Positions 5,804 through 7,036 of a DNA stretch of 7,036 bases are shown piece by piece. The stretch covers positions 1 through 7,036 of the forward strand of contig UWSL01000080.1 in assembly GCA_900552975.1 (NCBI GenBank). The letters are read 5' to 3'. The stretch is from an uncultured Mycoplasmatota bacterium (lineage in GTDB: Bacteria > Bacillota_I > Bacilli_A > RF39 > UBA660). The stretch's first letter is position 1. Each line of letters starts with the position of its first letter. Made by a program: the position numbers and the translations under genes. The notes under the pieces were generated by a model. That model did no database searches. It was not told the DNA's origin and worked only from the letters and a program-made list of their open reading frames with translations.

Positions 5804-7031
5804 TTTAAAAGATTATAAACATATTTACATGGTAGGTATTGGCGGTATCAGCATGAGTGGAATTGCTGAAATATTAAAAAATTGGAATTACCAAGTAAGT
5901 GGAAGTGATAGCACGAGGTCTTCGCAAACTGATTGGTTAGAAAATAACGGAATACATGTTAATATAGGACAAACAGAAGATAATATAACTGATGATATAG
6001 ATTTAGTTGTATATACAGCAGCCGTAAAAAAAGATAATCCTGAATTAGTTAAAGCTCGTGAATTAAATATTTTAACAGTCGAGAGAGGTTTTTTCTTAGG
6101 ACAAATAACTAAATTATTTAAAAATACAATAGGTATTGCTGGTACCCATGGAAAAACAAGTACAACAAGTATGGTTGCTAGTGCTTTTCTAGAAGCTGGA
6201 TACGATCCTTCAATTCAAGTAGGAGCTTATTTAAAAAGAATAAATGGCAATTATAAAGTTGGTAATAGTGACTATTTTATTATAGAAGCATGTGAATATT
6301 GTGAGAGTTATTTAAATTTTTACCAAAAAAGTGCTATTGTTTTAAATATTGATGATGACCATCTAGATTATTTCAAAAATATTGAAAACATTCAACATAG
6401 CTTTGAAAAATATGTTGCTAAATTACCTAGTGATGGGGTATTAATTTTAAATAGAGATGATGAGAGATGCTATTCTTTAAGAAATAATACAAAAGCTAAA
6501 GTTATTACAGTAGGAAGAAATAAAGATGCCGACTGGACATATACTAATCTTACATTTGATGATAATGGTTTTCCTACTTATGAAGCTGTCAAAAATGGTG
6601 ATGTAAAAGGAACAATTTCATTAAAGGTTGCTGGAATTCATAATGTATTCAATAGCTTATGCTGTATAGCCTTATGTGATGAGTATGGAATAGATATTAA
6701 AATTGTAAATACTGCTTTACAAACTTTTGATGGTGCAGCTCGTCGTTTAGAATATAAAGGAATGTTTAATGGTGCTAAAGTTTTTGATGATTATGGACAT
6801 CATCCAACCGAAATTATGGCAACTGTAAATGGTATTAAAAATAAAAAATATAATGAGTCTTGGGTTGTTTTTGAAGCTCATACTTATAGTAGACTTCAAG
6901 CACATTTAAAGGAGTTTGCTAGTGCTTTAATTAATTTTGATCATATTATTATTATTGATACTTACGCTGCTCGTGAAACCAATGTCTATAATATTACAGA
7001 GGAAGATTTAATAAAAGAAATTAATAATTAG
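5793..7031 (+). CDS. murC: MurC, UDP-N-acetylmuramate:L-alanine ligase, lacking its C-terminal end
   Basis: MurC adds L-alanine to UDP-MurNAc with ATP, the first step of the stem peptide. Counting from the ATG, it shows GIGGISMSG (15-23), the P-loop GTHGKTST (117-124), EACEY (165-169), NIDDDHLDY (185-193), HNVFNSL (283-289), DDYGHHPTEI (332-341) and HTYSR (363-367), so the catalytic core is complete. DDYGHH has glycine where many enzymes have alanine, a mild variant. The frame ends in TAG after 412 residues, soon after DTYAARE (389-395). Clostridial MurC proteins, from memory, continue for about 45 more residues to a GAGD-like motif near the C-terminus, and that part is missing. Only 5 bases follow the stop. 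A single base change or a one-base shift at 7028-7031 would reopen the frame, so this is either a broken gene or a sequence error near an edge. It is coupled to murD by an 11-base overlap. Confidence 0.9.
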   Translation: MEFNLKDYKHIYMVGIGGISMSGIAEILKNWNYQVSGSDSTRSSQTDWLENNGIHVNIGQTEDNITDDIDLVVYTAAVKKDNPELVKARELNILTVERGFFLGQITKLFKNTIGIAGTHGKTSTTSMVASAFLEAGYDPSIQVGAYLKRINGNYKVGNSDYFIIEACEYCESYLNFYQKSAIVLNIDDDHLDYFKNIENIQHSFEKYVAKLPSDGVLILNRDDERCYSLRNNTKAKVITVGRNKDADWTYTNLTFDDNGFPTYEAVKNGDVKGTISLKVAGIHNVFNSLCCIALCDEYGIDIKIVNTALQTFDGAARRLEYKGMFNGAKVFDDYGHHPTEIMATVNGIKNKKYNESWVVFEAHTYSRLQAHLKEFASALINFDHIIIIDTYAARETNVYNITEEDLIKEINN

Positions 7032-7036
7032 GGAAA

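Noticed and set aside
180..7031. Mycoplasma-type recoding of TGA to tryptophan
   Set aside because: walJ ends in TGA exactly where rlmH begins, tryptophan is encoded by TGG where checked, and no in-frame TGA interrupts any conserved gene.

Overview
This is low-GC DNA (about 30% G+C by eye) carrying two divergent runs of core housekeeping genes around a 206-base intergenic region. The gene content (rplI and replicative helicase dnaB, then a WalJ/YycJ-type metallo-beta-lactamase protein and rlmH) is typical of Firmicutes, close to the rplI-dnaC and walJ-rlmH neighbourhood of Bacilli. The genetic code is standard: TGA is used as a stop and tryptophan is TGG, which argues against a Mycoplasma-type code. 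Peptidoglycan synthesis and hydrolysis genes show a walled cell. An uncultured, AT-rich Bacilli, Erysipelotrichia or Clostridia lineage fits; the species cannot be named from the sequence.

Left side, minus strand (read from 4250 down to 1): rplI, dnaB, a membrane-anchored LysM-G5-M23 peptidoglycan endopeptidase, walJ and the 5' part of rlmH, which runs off the window. rplI and dnaB are 9 bases apart and the other junctions overlap by 8, 1 and 4 bases, so this looks like one translationally coupled operon. It joins translation (L9, the 23S rRNA methyltransferase RlmH), chromosome replication (DnaB) and cell-wall remodelling (M23 enzyme, WalJ).

Middle, 4251-4456: two divergent extended -10 promoters, plus a 17-base direct repeat spaced exactly 50 bases and a small dyad, which together look like an operator region.

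Right side, plus strand: murD then murC, overlapping by 11 bases. They add D-glutamate and L-alanine respectively to the UDP-MurNAc peptide stem. MurD departs from the usual motifs at two active-site positions. MurC stops 5 bases before the window end and lacks about 45 C-terminal residues, so it is either disrupted or carries a sequence error.

I see no mobile element, CRISPR array, tRNA, rRNA or clear terminator. Most of the window is ordinary core genome. The points worth checking are the MurC end, the MurD motif changes, the M23 gene placed between dnaB and walJ, and the repeats between the divergent promoters.
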